From: Oligoflexales bacterium
Lineage (GTDB): Bacteria > Myxococcota_A > UBA9042 > DTJE01
Reading direction: 5' to 3'
Length of the DNA: 48,835 nucleotides
NCBI GenBank assembly: GCA_012840965.1
Contig: DUVQ01000056.1
Location: 1-48,835, forward strand
Positions 33,036 to 41,262 of the stretch are shown here, in pieces (within the stretch, counting starts at the first letter, position 1; each line of letters begins with the position of its first letter). The position numbers and the translations under genes are program-made. The notes beneath the pieces are model-generated. The model saw only the letters and a program-made list of their open reading frames with translations. It did no database searches and had not been told where the DNA came from.

Positions 33036-33938
33036 TTATATAAGATGCCGCGCCTTCACGACTTCCATAGCCCCCTTGCGTCCTGTGGCAAGAAATATAA
33101 ATGGATCCAGCACCCTAAACGGACGCCAGTTGTCGGCAATCCGTCCCACATTGATCCCCGACTGCTCGTCTCTCCTCAAACGCAACCCATCGTAGTCTTT
33201 GTCGTAGTTGGGCTCACCTTTGGGCAAAAAGCCGTAAACCGAGGTCCAGCCGAATCCAACAGCACTCGAAGGAAGGCAATAGTTACGAAGTGTTCCCATG
33301 ACCGCGCTCGGAAGGATGTCAGACGCGTATTTAAACGCACTTGTAGCCTCTGTCTGTTTCTTCGCATTCGTCCCAGAATCGTAAAAGAGAGCATCGGCTT
33401 TCGTTAAACAGAAGCACACGCGACCGCGGAACTGATTCCCTTCCCACGCCCTCATCATGATGTCTGGCAAGTGCTCAAACATCGCAAGCACCATATGGTC
33501 ACTTTGATTAGACGAGTCGAAACAGATCATGAAGCCGTCGGATTCCCGCAACGCATCAATCAGTTCCGCTCGAATCTGCTGACTATCCCCCTGATCGACG
33601 TTCTCGTCCATTGTTGGAAACAGCATTCCGCCGGGCCCATCCCAGACTTGAAATGTCGACTCTTGTTGCGGCATAGGTATAAAGCCAAATAGCTTCCTGC
33701 GTGTGATAAGCTTGAATTGTAGCTTCGTCACCACGTCCGTGGCTGAAACAGGATGCTGGCCTATCCTAATTGTCTGTCTTGCAGTGTTAATGAGGTTCAG
33801 CATCGGCTCGTTCTCAGCAACCACCTGAATTAGGGGATTGTTCCCAGCAATCCCTCTATCCATAGAAGCGTGAAAGAGCGTCGCTAAGAGCGCAGTTTTA
33901 CCAGCTTTACTTGGGCCAATTACGAGGTATTTACCCAT
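33036..33938 (-). CDS. P-loop GTPase, first of an adjacent pair
   Basis: The 300-residue product starts directly with the G1 strand and loop (GPSKAGKT, 8-15), followed by a G3 segment WDGPGG (99-104) and G4 TKAD (179-182). It is therefore more canonical than its neighbour. The near-identical G1 loops (GPSKAGKT and GPTKAGKT) suggest that the pair arose by duplication, and the sequence fits a double-GTPase that could form heterodimers. The C-terminal third is shared in style with the partner (WRPFRVLDPFIFLATG versus WCPYRVFEPLEFLARG), a clear sign of common descent. It overlaps the radical SAM gene by eight bases. Confidence 0.82.
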   Translation of the reverse strand: MGKYLVIGPSKAGKTALLATLFHASMDRGIAGNNPLIQVVAENEPMLNLINTARQTIRIGQHPVSATDVVTKLQFKLITRRKLFGFIPMPQQESTFQVWDGPGGMLFPTMDENVDQGDSQQIRAELIDALRESDGFMICFDSSNQSDHMVLAMFEHLPDIMMRAWEGNQFRGRVCFCLTKADALFYDSGTNAKKQTEATSAFKYASDILPSAVMGTLRNYCLPSSAVGFGWTSVYGFLPKGEPNYDKDYDGLRLRRDEQSGINVGRIADNWRPFRVLDPFIFLATGRKGAMEVVKARHLI

Positions 33939-34629
33939 GATGTGCCATCCCCTCCCTAGTGATGAAATGTAAACACCCTAACTCAATGTCCTTTGCAGCA
34001 GCACGTTCCTGGAGTCCGCTCACAGATAGGATGCTATCAGTTCCGACCGAAATCGAGTAGCCTTTGCCCTGCCGATCATACGCTGCGGTCAGCGCAGCAT
34101 CGTCGTACCGCTGGGTTAGGCAATGGATACGCTGGTTGCGTGACCCACGCCATGGTAGCGACTCGTCGTATAGCTTCGGGATAAACGGACCATCGACCAG
34201 CAGGTCAGTGGCTGCCAAGAGGGCGTCAATTGCTGGCTCCCCCCTGAGCCGAAGGGCTGACAGCGTGCTACCTGTGTAGACCATGGTAGTAAACCCAGCC
34301 TCCTGCAGATCATGAAGCACGGGTACCAGCGCGACGGCCTGATCCGTAGGTTCGCCGCCAAGAACCGTAACGCCCTCAACCGGTCTGAAGTCAATGGAAG
34401 CAACTCGCAGAATCGCTGCAGTAACCTCTGCGGGCTTGTACAGATGGCCTCCATCACTGGCAAGAAAGTGCGAGTTCAGACACTGATCAGTGCACAAGAG
34501 ACTGCATCCCTGCACCCAGATTCCTATTCGCCAGCCTGGGCCGTTGTGTAGAGTCGGGCGCAGCGATCCCAGGCTGTGAGCCAAACGAAGGGGTGTTATC
34601 TGGGGCCCTTGTCTCAGGTCATCTCCCAC
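33931..34629 (-). CDS. NrdG-like radical SAM protein with CX3CX3C cluster motif
   Basis: The 232-residue product resembles the activating enzyme of anaerobic ribonucleotide reductase: GWRIGIWVQGCSLLC, then LGGEP (90-94) and VYTGS. The cluster cysteines are Cys42, Cys46 and Cys50, i.e. CX3CX3C instead of the canonical CX3CX2C. No nrdD-like glycyl radical gene is nearby, so its target is probably another component of the block. GTG start at 34629 with GGGAGG eleven bases upstream, inside the end of the AAA gene. In related conflict clusters, 4Fe-4S radical SAM proteins often accompany AAA ATPases; the role is unknown. Confidence 0.78.
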   Translation of the reverse strand: MGDDLRQGPQITPLRLAHSLGSLRPTLHNGPGWRIGIWVQGCSLLCTDQCLNSHFLASDGGHLYKPAEVTAAILRVASIDFRPVEGVTVLGGEPTDQAVALVPVLHDLQEAGFTTMVYTGSTLSALRLRGEPAIDALLAATDLLVDGPFIPKLYDESLPWRGSRNQRIHCLTQRYDDAALTAAYDRQGKGYSISVGTDSILSVSGLQERAAAKDIELGCLHFITREGMAHHG

Positions 34630-34634
34630 GGTCG

Positions 34635-36470
34635 CTATGGCCTCCCTGTCAAGCTCTGCTGGTAGGCTAGGAATCTGTCGAGTTCTTCTTGCCTAATCGT
34701 CGGGGTTTTTCCATTAATCGCCTGCTGCAGATGCCACATCGTGATGTCCACCACCTTGCCGTGTTGTTTAGACTCATTGAACGCTTTTTGCGCGGCAGAC
34801 TCACAGATCTTCTGGATGTCATCTCCGGAAAAACCCTCGGTTTTCTGGCTTAGCACCTGAAAATCGACGTCGGCAGCCACCGGCCTCTTAATTTTATCTC
34901 GCAAGAAAAGTTCAAACAGCCTACGGCGGGCGATTTCGTTGGGTAGACCTACATACCTAGGCTCTCCGATTCTGCGCATCTCGGCCGAACTTATCAACCA
35001 AGGGCTATTAGTCGTTCCTATGGTAAATAGCCGGTGGTTCGGATCTCTGACTGCCAGTTCCTGCTTGAACGTCGTTCGAACCTGTTCTTTCGCCTCTGAC
35101 TCATTTGAACCTTCGCTAGTCCCCAGAAGCGCATCAAGTTCATCGAAGATGGCGACCACCTTTTCCTCTGTCCGCAATGCCGCAAACAGCTGCGCCATTT
35201 TTTTTGATGACTCGCCGACGTACTTATCCATGATTTCCGAAACTTGAACATATATATAGGGCAGATCAAGCTCACCGGCGATAGCCTTAGCCATCATGGT
35301 CTTGCCGGTTCCACCTGGGCCATACAGAAAAAGGCCGAAGGCCCCTGTAAGACCATACTGCTTCGCCATTTCCGGATTACTCCATATTTCTAGCACCGAC
35401 CTGACGGACTCTTTGACATCGTCGTATCCTGCGACGTGCTCCAGAAGTACATCCGAATATTCAATCTGAAAACCGTCTACAATCTTGATAACTTTATTTA
35501 TCTTACCCGGTACCATAGGCGACACCTTCCTTAGTGCTAAGTACATATCCGCCAAATCCTGCGATTTACGCAGCCACTGTCCCCACGGCATATCTGGTTG
35601 GACTCTAGCCATTTCGATGTTCTTGAGCGAGTCCCATCTAAGAACAGGCGCCTCTCTTAGTGCAGTCCGAACATGGGCATCTCGCTGCTCATCAGAGGGT
35701 ATGTGACCGAATCTTGCATTCAGCTCGGTATGTAGCGCGTATTCAATAAACCCGCCGCTAGTCAATGCCGCCCCATAATTCGGATCCGTTGCAAGGATGA
35801 GCAAATCTAAGGGCGACTGCTTGATGATTCTGGCAAAGGAGGAAAAGCGCGCCCCCAACGTCGTCCGCCTGTGAACCGGTAAATTAATCTCCTCAAGACT
35901 CTGAGGACAAAGCCAACATCCGTCGACGATGGCCAGACAGCGCGGCAACTCAGCGTTTTCCTCTGCCTTAACATGCCCCGAGTCCTTCCAGACCACTCCG
36001 GCTCTCCGCTCCACCTCTTTTAAGAATAGCTCAAGCCTTTCAGCCCACTCCATGTCTTGAGCCATGAACAGAACTCGATTGAGACCCGCTATTCCGTGTT
36101 TCTGCAGTACATCGTTCATATCGATCAGGCCAGCGTGCGATGGTCCTTGGGACGGACTCGGCTGACTCTGACTGCTTGCATCGTCAGCGTCACCCTTGAC
36201 CAACCAAGCACAGACATTGAGGCCGGCGGTAATACGTTCATCGATCTGGATTTGGGGAAGATGCGAACCAGCACCCGTGAATGCAACGATGTTGTGGTAA
36301 CCATCTTCATCCAGAGTAAAGGTAAGCACGGCTTCAAACAGCGTTGCAGCAGGCGCTCGACGTAAACCCGCGTAGTACGGAGACGTTTGACCGTGAAGCA
36401 CCATTAGGCCGCCTCCGGTTCCTTCGACCATATTTCTGAGCTCTTTAACCGCTGCCACCTCATGTTCCAT
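34635..36470 (-). CDS. classical AAA ATPase with degenerate N-terminal region
   Basis: Residues ~340-590 form a classical AAA domain: Walker A GPGGTGKT (~384-391), pore segment KYVGES, Walker B AIFDELDAL, sensor GTTN, then the small helical lid (TEGFSGDDIQKICESA). It resembles katanin/Vps4 or the FtsH AAA domain. The first ~330 residues lack a P-loop but hold strand-helix segments (LMVLHGQT, RVLFMAQD, LLILATDP) that look like a decayed ATPase domain, as in Ycf46-type proteins. It likely remodels a complex or protein chain, possibly with the coiled-coil proteins. ATG 36470 overlaps the preceding stop by one base (TGATG) and follows GGAGGGAG. Confidence 0.85.
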   Translation of the reverse strand: MEHEVAAVKELRNMVEGTGGGLMVLHGQTSPYYAGLRRAPAATLFEAVLTFTLDEDGYHNIVAFTGAGSHLPQIQIDERITAGLNVCAWLVKGDADDASSQSQPSPSQGPSHAGLIDMNDVLQKHGIAGLNRVLFMAQDMEWAERLELFLKEVERRAGVVWKDSGHVKAEENAELPRCLAIVDGCWLCPQSLEEINLPVHRRTTLGARFSSFARIIKQSPLDLLILATDPNYGAALTSGGFIEYALHTELNARFGHIPSDEQRDAHVRTALREAPVLRWDSLKNIEMARVQPDMPWGQWLRKSQDLADMYLALRKVSPMVPGKINKVIKIVDGFQIEYSDVLLEHVAGYDDVKESVRSVLEIWSNPEMAKQYGLTGAFGLFLYGPGGTGKTMMAKAIAGELDLPYIYVQVSEIMDKYVGESSKKMAQLFAALRTEEKVVAIFDELDALLGTSEGSNESEAKEQVRTTFKQELAVRDPNHRLFTIGTTNSPWLISSAEMRRIGEPRYVGLPNEIARRRLFELFLRDKIKRPVAADVDFQVLSQKTEGFSGDDIQKICESAAQKAFNESKQHGKVVDITMWHLQQAINGKTPTIRQEELDRFLAYQQSLTGRP

Positions 36471-37891
36471 CACAACTCCCTCCGAATCTCCTCAAGGGAG
36501 CTACTCAGGTTGCTCCACGTGGGAAGGCGCCGCTCCTGTGCCAGTGCAGGTGCATTGCGGTTCTCCATGCTAACTTGTTGCCGCCTGACCCGCTGTTCTC
36601 GCCCAATCTCAGCCACCAGCGACTCGGCCTTGGCCGAACATGTCGCGTTCGACTCGTGACCATAGCCATCAAGCGTGAAACCGCCGTCTAAGCCAATGTG
36701 CACGTCAACTCGTGCTCCACCAAACTTGCAGTTCAGGACCAGTGACGACTTTGGGTCGTTATCCCTAGCCCATCTCTGGTCAAAGGACGAAAGCGGCCCG
36801 TAGACCCTGCGTAACTTCTCGATGATCAGCATCGCCTGCTGTTTGCGCTCCTCGGCAAGCTCAGCGATATTGGGAGCGGTAGCTACCATAAGATCGACCT
36901 GTTGTTCCAGGCGATCAAGAATCCTTTCGTCACGGTCAGCCTGAATCTCCATCCGAGAGTACCGCTGGTAGGACGCCCCAGCGCTTTCCTTCAACCGACC
37001 AAGTAGGTTGTGAGCCACCTCAACCTCGGCAGGAAACCAGTCGACGATCTGGGGCCCAGATAGGCGCTGCTCCAACTGATCCACCTTTGCCATCACGCTT
37101 GATCTATACGTATCAAGGGCAGCCTGCCGCCTCTGAACGCTGAATTGCAGTGAGCGCACCTGCCCAAAGGCTCCGTTGGCTGTGGCCAAGGCCGCTGCCG
37201 AGTCTTGGCGCTGGAGCGAGCTGCGTGCCTGAGCGAGCTGCTCACGGATGGCCTGGCCCTGCTCTTCTAATCCGAGCGTGACCAGCTCTCCCTCGACCTC
37301 ACGCAACGCCGTCTCAACGGTGTGGACCGCCTCTTCTGCCCGGGACATCTCGCTATGTATCCGCTCAAGCCGCTCCCTCCTGTCATTCTCAACCTTGCGG
37401 TTCACTTGCTCGACTTCAGCCTGCAATCGCTCTTCGGTCTCACGGCGTCGCTTCTCGGCTTCATCAAGCCCGTGCTTCATCTCTTGGCGAACTTCCGTAA
37501 AGGTTCTCTGGACTTGTTTGACATGGTCTTGGTGGGCACGTTCAAGTTCCGCCACATCCGCCTGGGTGGCCTCAATGTCCGCGTATACCTCACGAAACTC
37601 GGCCTCCATCTGCTGCTCCATCGCCCGCTGCGCTTGCTCCAGACGTTCGTTAGTCCTGCGAAGTTGCGAGACGTCGGCGCGGATCTCCTCGTTGATCTGG
37701 ATCTGTCGCTGAAGGTCGCCCCGAGCACTCTCTAGCTCTCGCTCACGCTGTTGTATGCGAGAACGAAGTTCATCAACCTGCCTCCTAGCTTGGCCAGTCG
37801 TTGCCTGGGCCTGACGCTCGTTCCGTCGGCGAATGGCTTCATCCCGTGCTTGTATGGATTCATATGTGACTCCGTCTACGATCCAGCTCAT
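36470..37891 (-). CDS. long coiled-coil protein with C-terminal beta module
   Basis: The 473-residue product is a Glu/Arg/Gln-rich coiled coil from about residue 15 to 230, then more helical segments (~230-365). A compact C-terminal part follows (~375-440) with VDVHIGLDGGFTLDGYGH and a Cys. That part is reminiscent of the short DUF2997-type beta module found next to some AAA ATPases; this likeness is weak. It is the first gene after an internal promoter candidate and directly precedes the AAA gene, so it may be its substrate or adaptor. The ATG at 37891 has GGAGGG seven to twelve bases upstream. Confidence 0.75.
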   Translation of the reverse strand: MSWIVDGVTYESIQARDEAIRRRNERQAQATTGQARRQVDELRSRIQQRERELESARGDLQRQIQINEEIRADVSQLRRTNERLEQAQRAMEQQMEAEFREVYADIEATQADVAELERAHQDHVKQVQRTFTEVRQEMKHGLDEAEKRRRETEERLQAEVEQVNRKVENDRRERLERIHSEMSRAEEAVHTVETALREVEGELVTLGLEEQGQAIREQLAQARSSLQRQDSAAALATANGAFGQVRSLQFSVQRRQAALDTYRSSVMAKVDQLEQRLSGPQIVDWFPAEVEVAHNLLGRLKESAGASYQRYSRMEIQADRDERILDRLEQQVDLMVATAPNIAELAEERKQQAMLIIEKLRRVYGPLSSFDQRWARDNDPKSSLVLNCKFGGARVDVHIGLDGGFTLDGYGHESNATCSAKAESLVAEIGREQRVRRQQVSMENRNAPALAQERRLPTWSNLSSSLEEIRREL

Positions 37892-37922
37892 GGCACGCCC
37901 TCCAGTACATGTTGGGTACCCG

Positions 37923-37950
37923 ATGATAACGCAGGTAATGATTCCGTCAA
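37923..37950 (-). promoter_or_regulatory. internal sigma-70-like promoter of the accessory operon
   Basis: On the minus strand TTGACG (37945-37950) and TATCAT (37923-37928) are separated by 16 bases; each box matches consensus at five of six positions. It lies in the 142-bp gap before the long coiled-coil gene, the largest gap in the block. It could transcribe the coiled-coil, AAA, radical SAM, GTPase pair, membrane and GAP1-like genes separately. Confidence 0.5.
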
Positions 37951-38033
37951 TGACAAAATCCTCGTAACGCTTGCCGAGAAAGTACGGCGTTCGGAATCAA
38001 GAAAAGGTGTTAAATCTTTAAGTGCCGGAAGAT

Positions 38034-38501
38034 TCATGCTAATGCGCCACCATCATCTACACGTGCCAGAAGCGCATCTAAGAGCTCGCGATACGCACGA
38101 AGGGTTGTTTCATGCGATCTAAGCTCTTCAAGTTGGGTTTCAAGAGTACTAACCAGTTTGTCCGCTTCCTTAGCCTCTTGGCAATATTTCTCGACCGCCG
38201 AATTAAAGTCACTCTCCATGTGAGGACCAATGACATAGCCAGCAAACTTCCTGGCTAGGTCACGCAGACGATCATCGGCCCCGGCCGGTAGGGTCAACTC
38301 GCCAACGGTCAGAAGCTGCCGAACCAACAGGGCCTTTGTCGCGATAGCAGCAGGTATGTCTGTGGACTCTTCACCACCTTGGTCGTGCGCTAATTTCCGT
38401 ACCGAATCACGGAGTTCACGCACTTCGTCGACAACATCCAAGCCCGAGTCGTATTTTTCCTGTAGTTCATCAAACCGCAACTTGATTTGCTCCCAGTCCA
38501 T
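38034..38501 (-). CDS. small helical / coiled-coil protein
   Basis: The 155-residue, acidic, all-helical product begins MDWEQIKLRFDELQEKYD and ends with heptad-like segments (LVSTLETQLEELRSHETTL). No conserved catalytic motif is seen and I do not recognise the family. Its ATG immediately follows the TAG of the preceding coiled-coil gene, with AGGGG upstream, so the two are translationally linked. Confidence 0.68.
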   Translation of the reverse strand: MDWEQIKLRFDELQEKYDSGLDVVDEVRELRDSVRKLAHDQGGEESTDIPAAIATKALLVRQLLTVGELTLPAGADDRLRDLARKFAGYVIGPHMESDFNSAVEKYCQEAKEADKLVSTLETQLEELRSHETTLRAYRELLDALLARVDDGGALA

Positions 38502-39251
38502 CTATGCCCCTCCCTTTGAGACAACTGCAAGCACGTTCCTGGGAAGCCTCCACTTGGCTTCGAGTTCTGCGCTATGCCTCTTAGTCTCAAGGAACTCCTC
38601 ACGAAAACGTTTCGCGTCTTTTGGAGATAACTGCTCAAGGGCTTCGATAACACTTGGATCAACCGCGTGGCTATCTATGAGATCCTTCTTAAGAGTGCTA
38701 ATTTGCCCCTTGAGCATTTCAGCTTCTTTCCCTAACGAGCTAGCCTTGTCGACGTGTTCTCGCAGCCTGCTAACCTCTGAGTGCGCATCGCTTAAACTCC
38801 TTTCAAGCTCTGAGCGTACCTTTATAATTTCTTGGCTGTTATCCTCCAACACCCCTCGGAGCTCCTCCGGGGAGACTTCCTTGGGGTTGCACAAACGCTC
38901 AAGGAAGGGACATGCCATTTCAAATGTTTCCATGTCCAGTTGGCTCTGATGCGCAGCCATAATGGACTCAATTTCCTTCAGCACTGACTCCGTATCAAGC
39001 CGCCGCTTTTCTTTCAACTTCTCCTTCGCTGCTTCAATTCTTTTCTCAAGATCCGCTTTTTCCTCTTCCATCCTCCGGACTTCATCCTTGAGCTTGACTA
39101 GTTCTGCCTCAAGTTCTTCGTAATTACGGCACTCCTCAATCTCTTTACGGAGCTGATTGAGTTCATTCTCCAGCGCTTGTTCGGCAGCTATTGTCTTGGG
39201 CCGTGAGTTACCTCGAAACGAGTTGGCCCAGGTCGTCAGCATATCGGTCAT
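38502..39251 (-). CDS. coiled-coil protein
   Basis: The 249-residue product is nearly all Glu/Lys/Leu-rich coiled coil (~25-100 and ~125-185), with a short helical hairpin between (SQLDMETFEMACPFLERL) and a C-terminal AEHRAKR-type helical region. Family unknown; a structural partner is likely. It overlaps its neighbour upstream by four bases (ATGA) and abuts the gene downstream. Four consecutive coiled-coil genes here suggest one multi-subunit filament or ring rather than unrelated proteins. Confidence 0.7.
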   Translation of the reverse strand: MTDMLTTWANSFRGNSRPKTIAAEQALENELNQLRKEIEECRNYEELEAELVKLKDEVRRMEEEKADLEKRIEAAKEKLKEKRRLDTESVLKEIESIMAAHQSQLDMETFEMACPFLERLCNPKEVSPEELRGVLEDNSQEIIKVRSELERSLSDAHSEVSRLREHVDKASSLGKEAEMLKGQISTLKKDLIDSHAVDPSVIEALEQLSPKDAKRFREEFLETKRHSAELEAKWRLPRNVLAVVSKGGA

Positions 39252-39679
39252 AATAAGGCACCCTCCAACTGTTCTAGTTCCTGCCTCAGAACTTCGTTTT
39301 GGCTTTGGAGCTGGTTGCGCTTTACACGAAGCTCCCGGGCTTCTTTCGAGGCCTCCTTAACCTGCTTCATCCCATTCAGCGAAGAATTGAGCTCGTTTTG
39401 AAGCTTAGTGCGTTCGTCGCTCAGGTCTGTCAATCGCTGTGATGCAACCTCCACCGACCCAGAGCCTGCATCAAAGTACGTCAGTTCCTCTACTGCTCTC
39501 AGCTGATCGGATGACAACATATAGCCGCTTTCCAGCCAACGAAGGGCCTGCTTGACAATCTCAAAATCGCCATCGTTACTACTAACAACCTTCTCACGGA
39601 TGATGCGAACGCACTCCTCGACTTCCCCCCGCTTCACGTAATCTGCCCATTCCTTAGCGATCTCATTTGGGTTGTTCAT
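39248..39679 (-). CDS. small coiled-coil protein
   Basis: The 143-residue product has a globular helical start (NEIAKEWADYVKRGEVEECVR) with a TPR-like look, then a coiled coil from ~75 to 140 ending QELEQLEGALL. No recognised family. Four-base ATGA overlaps at both ends show tight coupling with the vWA-like gene before it and the coiled-coil gene after it. Confidence 0.68.
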   Translation of the reverse strand: MNNPNEIAKEWADYVKRGEVEECVRIIREKVVSSNDGDFEIVKQALRWLESGYMLSSDQLRAVEELTYFDAGSGSVEVASQRLTDLSDERTKLQNELNSSLNGMKQVKEASKEARELRVKRNQLQSQNEVLRQELEQLEGALL

Positions 39680-41262
39680 GTGTTTTCCACCTCAACACAA
39701 CTTTCAGACGACTCCGGTTCGTTAATAGCCTCCAATGCACGTCTGACTCCATCAGCCACACCCTCGGCATCGGCCTCTGCCTCTACAACTGTCAGGTAGC
39801 TCGCCAAGCCCTCTCGAACCTTCATACTGAGTTTGGTGTACCTCAGATGGTCTTCCTGCAGCGTTGCCGTAATGGTGTCTGCATTGTCAGCCAAGGAATG
39901 CCTCAGAAACAGATAGACAACACGAATGTTGAGATACCTCGCCTGCTCCATCAGGATTTGCCAAAAATCCGAGAACGGGCGACGAACCGATGTCCTGAAG
40001 CCTGTCGCCGACTCTATCAGCCTTTTTATTGGATCGTTCACAGGTACATTTGGTGGTGAGTTTCCTACAATTAACACGGCTGAACGACCGGCCCTATTTT
40101 CCCTTAGATACTCCAGCGCTTCGCCAAGAGCGTCCTCCACGGGATCCCACAGGTCAAGTCCCGGCGAGTATGTGCACTCTCTGAATGCCTGATGCAAGAT
40201 AGCAGCGTCAACGCTCCCATAAGTGTCAAGCGGCAATTCGACACCATCCGGCGTCTCTATACCTTCACCAGCTGTGTCCGCAAACCACCAGGCCTTAACC
40301 CGAGTACTCTGGCCTTCTAAAACCCCTGCTAGCGCGTCGCCAAGAGCGGTACGAATCACTTTGTTAAAGTCTGGGCCATTCAAGCGACCAGAGTCTCGGC
40401 TCTCATCGCCCCAGAGATCGTCACCTCCAGTTGCAGTACTTGCCAGCCAGCTAATTGAACCCGCAGCAACAGCAAGCGCCTGACTCCAGGCGGCACGATC
40501 TGGACATGTGCGATCAAAAATAACGGCTAGGTCCCGCAGCGGATCCGATGAGTGCGGAGCCCTCTGGATCGGTCCCCTTAGCAAGGACAAATTATTGTTA
40601 TCGCCAGCATAGCTGATGTCAAAACGGTCACCGTGAGGTAACGCCTCGATATCAATGCTCAGAATCCCACTATTGGGGCCTGACAATCTATACCATACTG
40701 GCTCTGGCATATCGGTGGAGTAGTCGTTCTTCACCTCAATGCCGATAAACCGCCTGTCTCTATCATCTCCGGTGATGTTTACCTCGATTTCCAGCGGTAG
40801 GTTCTCGCGTAGCCGCTGGGTAAATCGGCGTCCTTTCAGGTAAATATGTGTGCTTTCCGAGCAATCAACAAAGTGGCGTGGTGACCACTCGACAGGTTTC
40901 TCGTCGCTACCACGAATCAATGAGCCATCCGAACAAACGAACACAGCCGTCGCTCTTAACTCTCCAATAGCTCTTAAAACAACCTCACGCTCAACGTCAC
41001 GATCACGACTCTCATAGTTGGTTAAGATAAAGATCGGCAAATTCCTTGTCTTGAGATCCCGAACAACCTGGGAAGATAGCCCGTTCTCGCACAACTCTAC
41101 TTCCCTGACACCAAACCGCGCCCATGGCCGTGGTGCCAACCCTAGAACCCTCACTGTATCGCTACGTGCGTCGATTAGTGCGGCTGCAAGTCCCGTAACA
41201 ATCCTGTCTACATTGGGCACCAGCGTCAGAATTGCCCGCAGCATTTTTAGGTGTTCATCCAT
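39676..41262 (-). CDS. vWA-like protein with degenerate metal site
   Basis: The 528-residue product shows two possible Rossmann-like parts. The C-terminal half resembles a von Willebrand A domain: LAVIFDRTCPD (~245-255) at the MIDAS strand, VKAWWFADTAG near 325, a conserved-looking helix region, and AVLIVGNSPPNVP (~405-417) where vWA domains have a TDG-type loop. The MIDAS DxSxS is replaced by DRTCPD, so metal-dependent adhesion is probably altered. vWA proteins accompany GTPases in several predicted conflict systems. ATG 41262 (after GGAGGGG) overlaps the 842-residue protein gene by eight bases; GTG 41265 is possible. Confidence 0.65.
   Translation of the reverse strand: MDEHLKMLRAILTLVPNVDRIVTGLAAALIDARSDTVRVLGLAPRPWARFGVREVELCENGLSSQVVRDLKTRNLPIFILTNYESRDRDVEREVVLRAIGELRATAVFVCSDGSLIRGSDEKPVEWSPRHFVDCSESTHIYLKGRRFTQRLRENLPLEIEVNITGDDRDRRFIGIEVKNDYSTDMPEPVWYRLSGPNSGILSIDIEALPHGDRFDISYAGDNNNLSLLRGPIQRAPHSSDPLRDLAVIFDRTCPDRAAWSQALAVAAGSISWLASTATGGDDLWGDESRDSGRLNGPDFNKVIRTALGDALAGVLEGQSTRVKAWWFADTAGEGIETPDGVELPLDTYGSVDAAILHQAFRECTYSPGLDLWDPVEDALGEALEYLRENRAGRSAVLIVGNSPPNVPVNDPIKRLIESATGFRTSVRRPFSDFWQILMEQARYLNIRVVYLFLRHSLADNADTITATLQEDHLRYTKLSMKVREGLASYLTVVEAEADAEGVADGVRRALEAINEPESSESCVEVENT

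Noticed and set aside
37248-37735. Plus-strand frames of 154 and 137 codons opposite the coiled-coil gene
   Set aside because: They are antisense to a Glu/Arg/Gln-rich coding stretch, and the sense frame has overlapping, coupled neighbours.
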